Source: JAMQPK01 sp963761975 (GTDB lineage Bacteria > Acidobacteriota > Vicinamibacteria > Vicinamibacterales > JAMQPK01). Taken from it: a stretch of 64,000 nucleotides of DNA. How positions within the stretch are numbered: the first letter of the stretch is position 1; each line of letters starts with the position of its first letter. A program made the translations under genes and the position numbers. The stretch lies in NCBI GenBank assembly GCA_963761975.1, contig CAVXIR010000007.1:434001-498000 (forward strand). Direction: 5' to 3'. Positions 8,521-17,235 of this stretch are shown here, piece by piece. Below the pieces are notes generated by a model, which was not told the DNA's origin, searched no databases, and saw nothing but the letters and a program-made list of their open reading frames with translations.

Positions 8521-8874
8521 ATGGTGCTGCAGCCAATCTGGGCGACGCTGACGACGGCAGGGATGGGGGCGGTGGCGTGGGTGGCCGTCTCTATGCTGGA
8601 GGGACGGCGTGAGGCGTGGGACAGCCCGCTCTACTTCACGTATGCGTTGCCTGTCCTCGCGCTCACCGTTGCCGTTGTGGCGTATCTGGTCCCGGTTCGC
8701 ATCTGGCGCTGGGCCAGGTTTCCTTTCTGGGCTCAGGCGCTCCTCGCATTCCTTCAGAATCCAACCGCGAATCTGCTGCCTCTGGGCTTGATCCTGTTCT
8801 CGGTCTTCGGCGCCGTGTGTCTGGTCCCCGCGACCATCGGGGCGGAGATCGGCCGGCGCCGCAACGTGCCATGA
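8521..8874 (+). CDS. Small hypothetical membrane protein
   Basis: The 117-residue protein has three or four predicted membrane segments (about 7-25, 40-60, 72-85 and 90-108) and ends in the basic tail GRRRNVP. I recognise no family. Its stop overlaps the start of the next gene (ATGA), so the two are probably translated together. The start ATG has no strong Shine-Dalgarno sequence, because the degenerate AGTCG array occupies the upstream region. Codon use looks ordinary for the window. Confidence 0.65.
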   Translation: MVLQPIWATLTTAGMGAVAWVAVSMLEGRREAWDSPLYFTYALPVLALTVAVVAYLVPVRIWRWARFPFWAQALLAFLQNPTANLLPLGLILFSVFGAVCLVPATIGAEIGRRRNVP

Positions 8875-9383
8875 CCGAGCAGGAAGCGCTGACGCTCGTC
8901 GACTATCACTACTGGGCCAGAGACCGCATTCTCGACGCTATCGACGTGCTCACACCTGAACAGTACGTCAAGAATCTCGGCAGCAGTTTCAAATCGGTGC
9001 GCGACACGATCGTCCACACCTATGGTGCTGAATGGATCTGGTATTCGCGGTGGATCGGCACCTCACCATCGAGCCTCCCAGATTCAGCAGCGTTCCCCGA
9101 GGTCTCGAGCCTCCGCGCACCATGGATTACGCAGGAAGAGAAGGTGCGGCGGCTCGTCCAATCGCTCGCTGCTTCGAATGACCTCGATCGTGTGATCAAA
9201 TACCGCACCCTGAGCGGAGAGGAGGCGGCGACGATGTTCGCGCACATGCTGCAGCACGTCGTGAACCACGCGAGCTACCATCGAGGGCAGGTGACGACCA
9301 TGCTGCGACAGCTGGGTGCCCCCGCGCCGAAATCGCAGGACATGATTTTCTTTTTCCGCGAACGGACTCCAAAGGTTAACTGA
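8871..9383 (+). CDS. DinB-like (YfiT/DinB superfamily) metal-binding protein
   Basis: This is a 170-residue four-helix protein. The three family metal ligands are visible as His49 (in RDTIVHTYGAEWIW), His133 and His137 (in VVNHASYHRGQV). The opening YHYWARDRILDAI is also typical of DinB proteins. Members bind a divalent metal and many act as thiol-dependent S-transferases (for example bacillithiol or mycothiol) or are of unknown role, so the substrate here is not predictable. The gene is translationally coupled (ATGA) to the small membrane protein upstream. The upstream extension of its frame overlaps that gene and is not coding. Confidence 0.85.
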   Translation: MTEQEALTLVDYHYWARDRILDAIDVLTPEQYVKNLGSSFKSVRDTIVHTYGAEWIWYSRWIGTSPSSLPDSAAFPEVSSLRAPWITQEEKVRRLVQSLAASNDLDRVIKYRTLSGEEAATMFAHMLQHVVNHASYHRGQVTTMLRQLGAPAPKSQDMIFFFRERTPKVN

Positions 9384-9384
9384 G

Positions 9385-9445
9385 ACCACGAAGACACGAA
9401 GGCACGAAGGGCACGACGACAGACCACGAGGGCACGAAGACATAA
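9385..9445. repeat. CACGAAGA/CACGAAGG array
   Basis: Tandem 8-base units (ACCACGAAGACACGAAGGCACGA and onward) follow the DinB stop. The same motif family occurs at 12493-12513 (inverted), 20411-20480 and 47853-47895. Confidence 0.8.
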
Positions 9446-9483
9446 GGCGACGATTGGACCTGCAGGAATCACGCAAAAAATAT

Positions 9484-11313
9484 ATGGGGCGCGTTTCGAC
9501 TCTGCTGCTGAGCGTTGTTTCGAGTGCTGCCCTGGCGACGGCCACAGCCTGCGTCGGTGAGGCGCGCCAGCGAAACGCGATTGAAGGGAGCATCCGCGTA
9601 GATTTGGCAGCGCCCGAAGGGTGGGGATTTCCGCTTAGTCACGTCGCATCGACCTTTGCTACAGACGGCATGGTCTCGACGACCGATCGGGTGGCGAGTG
9701 AAATTGGCGTCGAGGTCCTGCGCCGCGGCGGGAATGCTGTGGACGCAGCGGTGGCGATCCAGTTTGCGCTTGCGGTCGTCAACCCCGAGGCGGGAAATAT
9801 CGGTGGCGGTGGATTCGTCGTGCTGCGAATGGCGGACGGTCGCACGGCTGCACTGGATTTCCGCGAAAAGGCGCCGCTCGCCGCCAGTCGGAACATGTAT
9901 CTGGACGCTCGCGGCGAGTTGACCGATCGATCTCGAGTCGGCCACCTGGCGGCCGGCGTGCCAGGGTCGGTCGCCGGCATGTGGACCGCACACCAGCGCT
10001 TCGGCTCGCGGCCATGGGCGGATCTGGTCCAGCCCGCAGTGAATCTCGCCGAGGGCATTGTCGTTCACGAGCGTCTCGCGCAGTCCCTGCAGAGTCATGA
10101 AATAGCGCTTCGGCGATATCCGAGTACCGCTGCGGCATTTCTCTTGGCTGGTCGCGCACCCCGGGTCGGGGAACGGCTGGTGCAGCGTGACCTCGCAGAG
10201 ACCCTCCGTCGAATTCAGCGAGGAGGGAAGAACGGCTTTTATCGCGGGCGTACTGCCGATCTCCTGGATGCGGAGATGCGGCGTGGCGGTGGCATCATGA
10301 CGCGAGAAGATCTGCTGCAGTATGACGCCGTCTGGCGTGACCCGATCGTGTTTGGATATCGCACCCACACAGTCATCTCAATGCCGCCGCCTTCTTCGGG
10401 CGGGGCGACGATCGCGGAAATTCTGAACGTCCTGGAGGGCTACGATTTGCGTGCCCTGGGTCATCTCTCTCGCGACCACGTGCATCTATGGACGGAAGCC
10501 GTCAAACGCGCCTTCGCCGACCGCAACGCGTATCTTGCCGATCCCGACTTCGTTGCCCAGCCGACCGAGCACATGACCTCGGACTCGTACGCGGCGCACA
10601 GACGCGCGGAGATTCGCGTCGATCGCGCAACGCCGTCAAGTGAGGTCCGGCCTGGAATGGGAGTCGTTCCGACGGCTGCGAACGGCGCAGGCAGGGTCGA
10701 GCATGAGCACACGACGCATTTCTCCGTCGTCGACCGCGCAGGCAATGCGGTTGCGGTGACGACCACCATCAATTCGCTTTATGGAAACCTGGTGACCGTA
10801 AGCGGTGCAGGTTTCCTCTTGAACAACGAGATGGATGACTTCACGGCACGGCCAGGTACGGCAAATCAACTAGGGCTGGTCCAGGGAGAAGGCAACGCGG
10901 TGGAGCCCAAGAAACGCATGCTGTCAGCAATGACCCCTGTCATCGTGTTGGACTCGAATGGCCGGTTAAAACTTGTCACGGGGTCGCCAGGTGGGCCGAC
11001 GATCATCACGACCGTTGCCCAGATGATTTCCAACATCGTCGATTTCGACTTGGATATTTCGAGCGCCACAGCGGCCCCGCGATTGCACCATCAGCACCTG
11101 CCCGACCTTCTTCAGCATGAGCGTAACGGGCTCAGGCAGGACGTCGTGTCAGGATTGCGAGAGCTCGGCCACACGGTAGAGACGCGTCCGGGATATCAGG
11201 GGGATACTCAGTCGATACTCGTGCATCCAGATGGAGCGCTCGAGGGGCTCGCCGATCCACGCCGTGGTGGGGTAGCGTTGGGCGTCCGAGAGCGACGTCA
11301 GATCGTGCAGTGA
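9484..11313 (+). CDS. ggt: Gamma-glutamyltransferase (glutathione hydrolase proenzyme), exported
   Basis: This Ntn-hydrolase family enzyme cleaves and transfers gamma-glutamyl groups of glutathione in the periplasm. From the ATG at 9484 it is 609 residues with a hydrophobic leader (about 5-25) ending near ATAC, so a lipoprotein is possible. The large subunit shows DRVASEIGVEVLRRGGNAVDAAVA. Autoprocessing should occur before Thr410 in the EHTTHFSVVD motif, with VTTTINSLYG and the MLSAMTPVIV and TGSPGGPTIITTV motifs following. A TTG at 9454 with AAGG upstream is an alternative start. No glutathione-related neighbour is evident. Confidence 0.93.
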   Translation: MGRVSTLLLSVVSSAALATATACVGEARQRNAIEGSIRVDLAAPEGWGFPLSHVASTFATDGMVSTTDRVASEIGVEVLRRGGNAVDAAVAIQFALAVVNPEAGNIGGGGFVVLRMADGRTAALDFREKAPLAASRNMYLDARGELTDRSRVGHLAAGVPGSVAGMWTAHQRFGSRPWADLVQPAVNLAEGIVVHERLAQSLQSHEIALRRYPSTAAAFLLAGRAPRVGERLVQRDLAETLRRIQRGGKNGFYRGRTADLLDAEMRRGGGIMTREDLLQYDAVWRDPIVFGYRTHTVISMPPPSSGGATIAEILNVLEGYDLRALGHLSRDHVHLWTEAVKRAFADRNAYLADPDFVAQPTEHMTSDSYAAHRRAEIRVDRATPSSEVRPGMGVVPTAANGAGRVEHEHTTHFSVVDRAGNAVAVTTTINSLYGNLVTVSGAGFLLNNEMDDFTARPGTANQLGLVQGEGNAVEPKKRMLSAMTPVIVLDSNGRLKLVTGSPGGPTIITTVAQMISNIVDFDLDISSATAAPRLHHQHLPDLLQHERNGLRQDVVSGLRELGHTVETRPGYQGDTQSILVHPDGALEGLADPRRGGVALGVRERRQIVQ

Positions 11314-11325
11314 GCGATCCGGAAA

Positions 11326-12411
11326 GTGTCTGTGACAATCCCACGCTTGTACATCGATGGAACGAAGGTCGTTGAGCGACCGGATAGCCGTCGGACAATC
11401 TTTGCCGACGGCGCCGGTACCGGTATGCGCGATGGTGTCGATCTCGAGCTGAGCCACTGGGTGCCGAACCGGACGCCCGGCAAGTTCAAGGCCGACACCT
11501 CGACCGAGATCTGCATGAACTTCGTTGAGTCCAGAGAGCTGGATTATGACCTCGTGGTCAACAACCATGCGGATGTGGATGGACTTCTGTCGGTATTTAC
11601 ACTTCTCAATCCCGAGGCGGCGCTGGCGCATCGCGCCATCCTCGTCTCGGCGGCGCAAATGGGCGATTTCTGGGGATGGGGAGAACTGCCGGCGCAGGTT
11701 CTGTTTCAGAGCCTTACGAAGCAGATTGACGCGCTCACGGCAGAAAGCGCCGACCCTCAAGTCATCTACGAGCGATGTCTAAAGCATGTCGACAGTGTGA
11801 TTGAGCGCGGCTTTGTCGATCACGATATCGAGGAGACCCTGCGACCGTTGACGAGGTCGGTTGAGTGGATTTCGCAGGCGAAGATCACGCGACGCGTCCA
11901 TCACCATCGCTTCGTGCACTATGCCGTACCGCGAGATCTGTGCGCGAACAGACTGGATGCCGCATTGCGCGTGCCACAATTCAACGCGTTGATCTCGGAC
12001 GACGTCCTGTTCTGGCCGCAGGCGCGAGCACGGTGGGACGGTGAAAGGGTACAGCTGGTTTCGATCGAAACGTCGGAAGGGTGGCACTACGACGTGTGGT
12101 ATCCCTCATATCTGTGGGCAGAAACGCCCAATTCATGGCGGGCGCCCGGGCTCGATTTCACCGGCAACTCGAACGGATACAAGCTCTCTTATGCGCCCTT
12201 GGAAGCGGTCGCCCGGGAATTTCGAGGACGCGAGCGGAATGACGCGACGTGGAGCGTTGAAACCGATTTCTCACTCTTCTCTTCAACAATCGGAAGGGGT
12301 TACCCGGTAGTGCTCGCTGTCACGAACCTCGACAGACCCGCAGCGAGCTCCCTCGACCCCGATGTTGTCGCTGCTCGATTGTCGGAGACGTTTCTCACGA
12401 CCGAGGTGTGA
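11326..12411 (+). CDS. Conserved hypothetical protein (DUF6687-like)
   Basis: This 361-residue soluble protein starts with GTG, 12 bases after ggt. It has no signal peptide or membrane segment. A central motif, VVNNHADVDGLLSVFTLLNPE (from about residue 76), is reminiscent of Asp/His metal sites in DHH-type phosphoesterases. The neighbouring segments LELSHWVPNRTP and SAAQMGDFWGWGE resemble what I recall of DUF6687 proteins, but I cannot confirm the assignment. There is a second His-rich stretch, RRVHHHRFVHYAV (about 189-201). No function can be stated. It may be co-transcribed with ggt, given the short gap. Confidence 0.7.
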   Translation: MSVTIPRLYIDGTKVVERPDSRRTIFADGAGTGMRDGVDLELSHWVPNRTPGKFKADTSTEICMNFVESRELDYDLVVNNHADVDGLLSVFTLLNPEAALAHRAILVSAAQMGDFWGWGELPAQVLFQSLTKQIDALTAESADPQVIYERCLKHVDSVIERGFVDHDIEETLRPLTRSVEWISQAKITRRVHHHRFVHYAVPRDLCANRLDAALRVPQFNALISDDVLFWPQARARWDGERVQLVSIETSEGWHYDVWYPSYLWAETPNSWRAPGLDFTGNSNGYKLSYAPLEAVAREFRGRERNDATWSVETDFSLFSSTIGRGYPVVLAVTNLDRPAASSLDPDVVAARLSETFLTTEV

Positions 12412-12492
12412 GACAACGACGCCAGTACTTGGCGCGGACAGATCCCGTGGTTAGGTCGCGTCAAACCACAGCGATCAGAAATCCGCAATAGC

Positions 12493-12513
12493 CCTTCTTC
12501 GTGCCTTCGTGGT
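12493..12513. repeat. CTTCGTGCCTTCGTGGT repeat (inverted copy)
   Basis: This is a short copy of the CACGAAG family in the opposite orientation to the one at 9385. It touches the stop codon of the minus-strand hydratase and lies between convergent genes. Confidence 0.6.
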
Positions 12514-13295
12514 CACGTCAGCGTGACGTCCACCGATCCAAACTCCCCGAAATCTGCGCGCACACGATCGCCCGGCTTGATCGGGACCGGCATCACGCAC
12601 GTGCCGGTCGTCACGAACTGGCCGGCAGCAATGCCATCGCCGTACGTGCGCAGCTCGTTGACCAGCCAGCTGAGTGCCACGCGTGGATCGCCGAGCACGT
12701 TCGCACCGCTGCCTGTCGCAGCCTGTTTGCCGTTGAGAGAGGCAGTGACCGCGTGCGTGACAAGATCGTGTGAGCGCCAGTCAGCCGAAGTCGCCGGGCC
12801 GAGGACGAACCAGCACGCGCAAGCGGTGTCCGCGATGAGTTGAGGCGCTCCGACGTGCACGAAATCGTTGTACCTGGAGTCGGGCACCTCGATCGATGGG
12901 TGAAGCGACTCGACTGCGGCGAGTACTTCGCCCTGCGTATACGGATTCGCGCGCTTCGGCAACGTCCGCGCGAACTTGAACGCGAACTCCGCCTCAGCCA
13001 CCAGCATGATGTTGCCGTCGAGAGGGACCGTTGCGCCGTTCTGGAGCACCCGACTCGCGAGCAGGGGACCGGCGAGTGGGCCGTCGACACCGATGTGCTT
13101 CTGGCCCGCGGCGCTCGTTGCCGCAATCTTCCAGCCAACGACATCCTGCCCTGAGAACGTGATGATCTCTTTCTGGGCCGAGTAACCAGCGGCACGATCG
13201 AGCGGACGGCAGTCGAGAGGCAGTTCGTCGATCCGCGTACGCTGTTGCCAGTGGTGCCAGAGGATGGCGGCCGCGCTTGCCGGCTGTGGCGTCAT
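12513..13295 (-). CDS. 2-keto-4-pentenoate hydratase-like (FAH superfamily)
   Basis: The 260 residues match MhpD/XylJ-type hydratases or 4-oxalocrotonate decarboxylases of catechol meta-cleavage pathways. Visible features are VVGWKIAATS, the acidic metal-site residues in LVAEAEFAFKFARTL (Glu-x-Glu), HPSIEVPDSRY and the C-terminal FVTTGTCVMPVPIKPGDRVRADFG. Other meta-cleavage genes are not present, so the substrate is open. It overlaps the UPF0182 gene by ATGA (its start inside that gene's stop), indicating one transcript. Hydratase and decarboxylase cannot be separated by eye. Confidence 0.82.
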   Translation of the reverse strand: MTPQPASAAAILWHHWQQRTRIDELPLDCRPLDRAAGYSAQKEIITFSGQDVVGWKIAATSAAGQKHIGVDGPLAGPLLASRVLQNGATVPLDGNIMLVAEAEFAFKFARTLPKRANPYTQGEVLAAVESLHPSIEVPDSRYNDFVHVGAPQLIADTACACWFVLGPATSADWRSHDLVTHAVTASLNGKQAATGSGANVLGDPRVALSWLVNELRTYGDGIAAGQFVTTGTCVMPVPIKPGDRVRADFGEFGSVDVTLT

Positions 13296-16030
13296 TTCGA
13301 CGCGCCTCGCAGGAGCTCGCCCAAGCGCCGGATTTCTTCTCCATACAATGCCCAGTCGCCCTCACGCTGTGCCTTCATCGCGTTTTCGTAGTGCACACGG
13401 GCCTGCTGGATGAATGTCGGATCGACGCGACTCGATTCCGCCAGCGCCGCGCGATCTGTTGGCCTGGCAGACGGGGCGGCCGATGTCGAGGTGGTTGCGG
13501 GACGCTTCGAGCCGGTGCCGGGAGCGAAGATGCGGTCGATCGCCGCCTCGAGCGTCTCAGCCATCACGATCTGATCCTGATAGGCCACGATCACGCGATT
13601 GAGCTCTGGAATCCGTCCGCCCGACGCGCGCAGATATAAGGGCCGCACGTAGAGCAGCGCCTCCTCAATCGGGATGACGAGCAACGTACCTTGAATCACC
13701 TGCGAGCCCTGCTGGTTCCAGAGTGTGATCTGCGGCGAGATGATTTGATCCTGATTGATGCGCGCGATGATCTGCCTCGGCCCGTACACCACGGTCTGGC
13801 GCGGAAATTCGAACACCTCGAGCTGCCCGTACCGCTCGGGATCCGATCGCGCGACCATCCACGCGGCCAGGTTGTCCTTGCGCGCGGGTGTGAACGGCAG
13901 CATCTGGATGAACTCGGCGTGCGCTTCGCCAGGCAGCCGCATGATCGTGTAATACGGCTGCATCAGCTGCGGATTGCCGTCGATGTCGACCGCCGGTATC
14001 TCCCACTGATCTTCCTTGTTGTAGAAAACGCCGGGGTTCGTCATGTGGTAGGTCGAGAACATCGACGCCTGCAGGGCGAAGATCGTCTCCGGGTAACGCA
14101 GGTGCTGGCGAAGGTCGGCCGGCATCTGGTCGAGCGGCTTCAGCAGACCCGGGTACGCGCGCTCTAACGTCTGCGCCAGCGGGTCGCGCGGGTCGGCGAC
14201 GAAGAACTCAGTCGTGCCGTTGTAGGCGTCAGTCGTCACCTTCACGGAATTGCGAATGTAATTGAGTCCGCCCACCGAGGGTGCGGCATACGGATACCGC
14301 GTCGACGTCGTGTAGGCGTCGCGAATCCAGACGAGGCGGCCATCTCGAGACACGACCAGATAGGGATCCTCGTCGTATCGAAGGAACGGCGCGATCGTCG
14401 TGACGCGATCGGTGATGTTCCGGTGATAGAGAACCCGGCTCTCGGCGCTGATGTCGTTGCTGAAGAGAATCTGGAGCGACTGGAATCCCAGGCTGAACAG
14501 CAGGCGGCGACCGATGCTGCCGATGCTCACGCCGTCGCTCCCGCTATAGCTGGTAGGGACGTTCTCTTCACCCTTTGAGTAGTGAAATTCGTGCGCGCGC
14601 GTGTTGACAACGACGTAGTTATTCGTCAGCTCGCCGAAATAGATGCTCGGCTCTTTCACGTCGATGTCGCGCGGCACCGACGACTGGGTTGGGATGTCCC
14701 TGACGAACAGAATGGGCAATCCCTCGGTCGTGACTTCATTGACCGGGCCGAGCGTGATGCCGTAGCCGTGCGTAAACGTCAGGTGCTCGTTGATCCAGGT
14801 CCGGTTGGGCAGGCTTTCCGAGTTCAGTTCGCGCGCCGACAGCATCACCTGGCGCAGCTCGCCGTTGATCGTGTAGCGGTCGTTGTCGACCGACACGAAG
14901 TCGTAATAGGTGCGGAGCTCCTGAATCTGCCCGAACGTGTCGAGCAGCGGCTGATGATCCCACAGGCGCACGTTCTTGATGGTGTCGGCGTTGCGCTCGA
15001 TGTCTTCTCGCGACAGCGCGAGAGCGTCACCAGAGACATTCCGCGTCCGTACATCGGCCAGGTTGAACGCCTGACGAGTCGCCGCGATGTTGTGCGTGAT
15101 GTACGGCATCTCGGCCGCCTGCTCGTTCGGCGTGACGACGAAGCGCTGAATCGCCGCCGCGTATAACGATCCGCCGATTGACGTGACAAGATACAGCCCG
15201 ATCGCGAGCGGAACCGGCCAGATGACCGACGAGAAGGCGTGAAAGGCGGCGAGCGCCGCACAGATCAATGCCACACCCGTCAGCACACGAAACGCCGGGA
15301 TCCGGGCGACAACATCGGTGTAGGACGCCCCGGGCACGATGCCGGGTGCCGTCACGTCTGTGAGAAGGTGTGGCACGTCCAGGTAGGCATTGACCGCGAA
15401 CATCAGAAAGATGGCCGACACGAGCAGCGACAAGTGCAGCCGCGCCTTCCGCGCGACCGACACGCCCCCGCGCTTGGTAAAGTTCAGTGTGCCGGCAAGT
15501 ACGTAAGCCGCAGCAGAGCCGATGAGGGCCACCGCGAGAACCGCGACCGCGACCTGTTGTGCCAGATCGAACAGCGGCAGGCGGAAGATGTAGAAGCCGA
15601 TGTCGTACCCGAGAATCGGGTCGGCGACGCCGAAGGGCACGCCGTGTCGGAACTGCAGCCACCGCATCCACTCGCTGCTGCCGGCAAGACTGATCATCAG
15701 CGAAACCACAAGCGAGCCGACGCCGACGATTTTGCGGATCTGCTCGCGCCGCACCATCGCGGGCTGCACCGTCCCCGCCGCACCGGTGCCGATGACGATG
15801 TAGGGGCTTGCAATGGATGAGACCGCGAGCCAGAGATTTCCGTACAACATTGCGAAGGCAAACCCGAGGATGAACGCACCAAGCGACGCCTGTGCGCGCA
15901 GGCTGGTGACGTAGACGCTGCGATACCCGGCGGCGCCGAACCACAGCCACTCCATCAGGAAATCAATCAGATTGGGCAGAACAACGAGTGCCAGGACGGC
16001 CCCTAGGACGAACAAACCCCGCAAGGTCAT
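13292..16030 (-). CDS. UPF0182 family large membrane protein
   Basis: The 912 residues have about seven membrane segments in the first 310 (for example FVLGAVLALVVLPNLIDF, LWLAVSS, VAVLAVALIGSAAAYVLAG). A long extracytoplasmic domain follows, with the family motifs NIAATRQAFNL, WDHQPLLDTFGQIQELRTYY, LTFTHGYGITLGPVNEVT and SNDISAESRVLYHRNI. The function of UPF0182/COG1615 is unknown; members occur in actinobacteria, cyanobacteria and acidobacteria. A Ser/Thr/Ala-rich segment (about 845-868) precedes a final helical region on DPTFIQQARVHYENAMKAQREGDW. Length and motifs are complete. The downstream hydratase is coupled by a 4-base overlap. Confidence 0.92.
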   Translation of the reverse strand: MTLRGLFVLGAVLALVVLPNLIDFLMEWLWFGAAGYRSVYVTSLRAQASLGAFILGFAFAMLYGNLWLAVSSIASPYIVIGTGAAGTVQPAMVRREQIRKIVGVGSLVVSLMISLAGSSEWMRWLQFRHGVPFGVADPILGYDIGFYIFRLPLFDLAQQVAVAVLAVALIGSAAAYVLAGTLNFTKRGGVSVARKARLHLSLLVSAIFLMFAVNAYLDVPHLLTDVTAPGIVPGASYTDVVARIPAFRVLTGVALICAALAAFHAFSSVIWPVPLAIGLYLVTSIGGSLYAAAIQRFVVTPNEQAAEMPYITHNIAATRQAFNLADVRTRNVSGDALALSREDIERNADTIKNVRLWDHQPLLDTFGQIQELRTYYDFVSVDNDRYTINGELRQVMLSARELNSESLPNRTWINEHLTFTHGYGITLGPVNEVTTEGLPILFVRDIPTQSSVPRDIDVKEPSIYFGELTNNYVVVNTRAHEFHYSKGEENVPTSYSGSDGVSIGSIGRRLLFSLGFQSLQILFSNDISAESRVLYHRNITDRVTTIAPFLRYDEDPYLVVSRDGRLVWIRDAYTTSTRYPYAAPSVGGLNYIRNSVKVTTDAYNGTTEFFVADPRDPLAQTLERAYPGLLKPLDQMPADLRQHLRYPETIFALQASMFSTYHMTNPGVFYNKEDQWEIPAVDIDGNPQLMQPYYTIMRLPGEAHAEFIQMLPFTPARKDNLAAWMVARSDPERYGQLEVFEFPRQTVVYGPRQIIARINQDQIISPQITLWNQQGSQVIQGTLLVIPIEEALLYVRPLYLRASGGRIPELNRVIVAYQDQIVMAETLEAAIDRIFAPGTGSKRPATTSTSAAPSARPTDRAALAESSRVDPTFIQQARVHYENAMKAQREGDWALYGEEIRRLGELLRGASK

Positions 16031-16052
16031 GGGTAGGTAAGCATACCAGTAA

Positions 16053-16087
16053 GGGCTAAGGGCTGAAGGCTAAGGGCTTGGGGCTTA
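16053..16087. repeat. Heptad array GGGCTAA x5
   Basis: Five 7-base units (GGGCTAA, GGGCTGA, AGGCTAA, GGGCTTG, GGGCTTA) lie upstream of the UPF0182 gene. The same motif in reverse complement forms the 32515-32586 array. Confidence 0.8.
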
Positions 16088-16163
16088 AGGATCGCGAACT
16101 GGCGACGACATGCGGCACTAAGCAGATCGCAATGCAAGCAACGCCAAGGGACCAAAGGTCGCG

Positions 16164-16206
16164 CCCTTCGACAAGCTCAGGGGCGTCCCGAGCGAAGTCG
16201 AGGGAC
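16164..16206. repeat. CCCTTCGACAAGCTCAGGG hairpin repeat
   Basis: CCCTTCGACAAGCTCAGGG (16164-16182) is followed by CCCGAGCGAAGTCGAGGG, forming an imperfect stem-loop. This sequence type is a common dispersed repeat in many bacterial genomes, from general knowledge. It lies in the divergent region upstream of chrB. Confidence 0.75.
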
Positions 16207-16226
16207 GAAGGCACGACCAAAAACGA

Positions 16227-16242
16227 TGTAACACATGTTACA
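16227..16242. promoter_or_regulatory. Palindrome TGTAACA-CA-TGTTACA, candidate operator/-10 for chrB
   Basis: This is a perfect 7-2-7 inverted repeat ending 8 bases before the chrB GTG. Its right arm overlaps TACAAT (16239-16244), a good -10 hexamer. If that is the promoter, transcription would start at or next to the start codon (a leaderless message), and a protein bound to the palindrome would block it. Operator function is inferred. Confidence 0.5.
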
Positions 16243-16250
16243 ATCCTGCC

Positions 16251-17210
16251 GTGCCCTACCGCTGGCTGGTGTTCGTTCACCAGTTCCCCGCCCACCCCTC
16301 CAAGGCCCGCGTCAAGATCTGGCGCCGCATGCAGCAGATTGGGGCGATCGCCATGAAACACGCCGTCCATGTGCTTCCAGAGTCGGTTCAATCGCGTGAA
16401 GACTTCGAATGGCTTCGCGCTGAGGTGGTCGCGATGGGCGGGCAGGCGGCCATCTTCAGCGTGTCGTCGATGACCGAGGCCGACGAGCGGCAGATCGTCG
16501 CGCAATTTCAGGCAGCCAGCACTGCCGAGTTCAGCCAGATGAGGAAGGAGATCAAGGTCATGCGAACCCGAGCCTCAGGGGAAAACGGTTTTCAGGCCAT
16601 TCGGGGCCTGCAGGAGCGATTCGAACGCGCTGTGCAGCGCGATGTATTTGCCACACCCGGCGCACGTGAAGTGGAAGCAGCGTTGAAGGAGCTGTCCGCC
16701 GATTACCGTCCCGCGAAGACCCGATCCTCAACGGGCGGGTCGCGCCTCGATCCAGAGCACTATAAAGGCCGCACCTGGGTGACGCGGCCGCGACCGGGCG
16801 TCGATCGGTTTTCCTCTGCCTGGCTCATTCGACGATTCATCGACCGCGATGCCAGGTTCGTCTTTGCGGCTTCACCCGACCGGTATCCCGACGCGGTGCC
16901 GTTCGACATGTATCACACAGGCGGCTTCAAGCACGAAGGGGACATGTGCACGTTCGAGGTGCTTCAGGATCGCTTCGGTATCCGCGACGTCGCCGTCACG
17001 CGGATCGGTGAAATCGTGCATGACATCGACCTGAAGGAGGACCGATATAAGTCGCCCCATGCGGCAACTGTGGGGAATCTGGTCGACGGCCTCCGGGCAT
17101 CGACGCCGGAGGATGCGAGGCTGCTCGAGCAGGGAATCGGCATGTTCGAGGCACTTTACCTGTCGTTCAGCTCGGCGAAGTCGCAACGCGCGAGAAGACC
17201 CCGCTGCTGA
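16251..17210 (+). CDS. chrB: ChrB-like protein (chromate resistance/regulator family)
   Basis: The 319 residues match the two-part ChrB architecture: an N-terminal domain (YRWLVFVHQFPAHPSKARVKIWRRM, about 3-150) and a C-terminal ChrB domain with WVTRPRPGVDRFSSAWLIRRFID, FDMYHTGGFKHEGDMCTFE and VHDIDLKED. ChrB proteins act as chromate-sensing regulators or accessory factors for the ChrA efflux pump; no chrA is in the window. Start is GTG without a Shine-Dalgarno sequence, fitting the leaderless interpretation of the adjacent promoter-like palindrome. The final residues RARRPRC are low-complexity basic. The family assignment is good; a chromate role is unproven. Confidence 0.88.
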   Translation: MPYRWLVFVHQFPAHPSKARVKIWRRMQQIGAIAMKHAVHVLPESVQSREDFEWLRAEVVAMGGQAAIFSVSSMTEADERQIVAQFQAASTAEFSQMRKEIKVMRTRASGENGFQAIRGLQERFERAVQRDVFATPGAREVEAALKELSADYRPAKTRSSTGGSRLDPEHYKGRTWVTRPRPGVDRFSSAWLIRRFIDRDARFVFAASPDRYPDAVPFDMYHTGGFKHEGDMCTFEVLQDRFGIRDVAVTRIGEIVHDIDLKEDRYKSPHAATVGNLVDGLRASTPEDARLLEQGIGMFEALYLSFSSAKSQRARRPRC

Positions 17211-17235
17211 TATAGTTCGCGCTCGAGAGGTGGCT

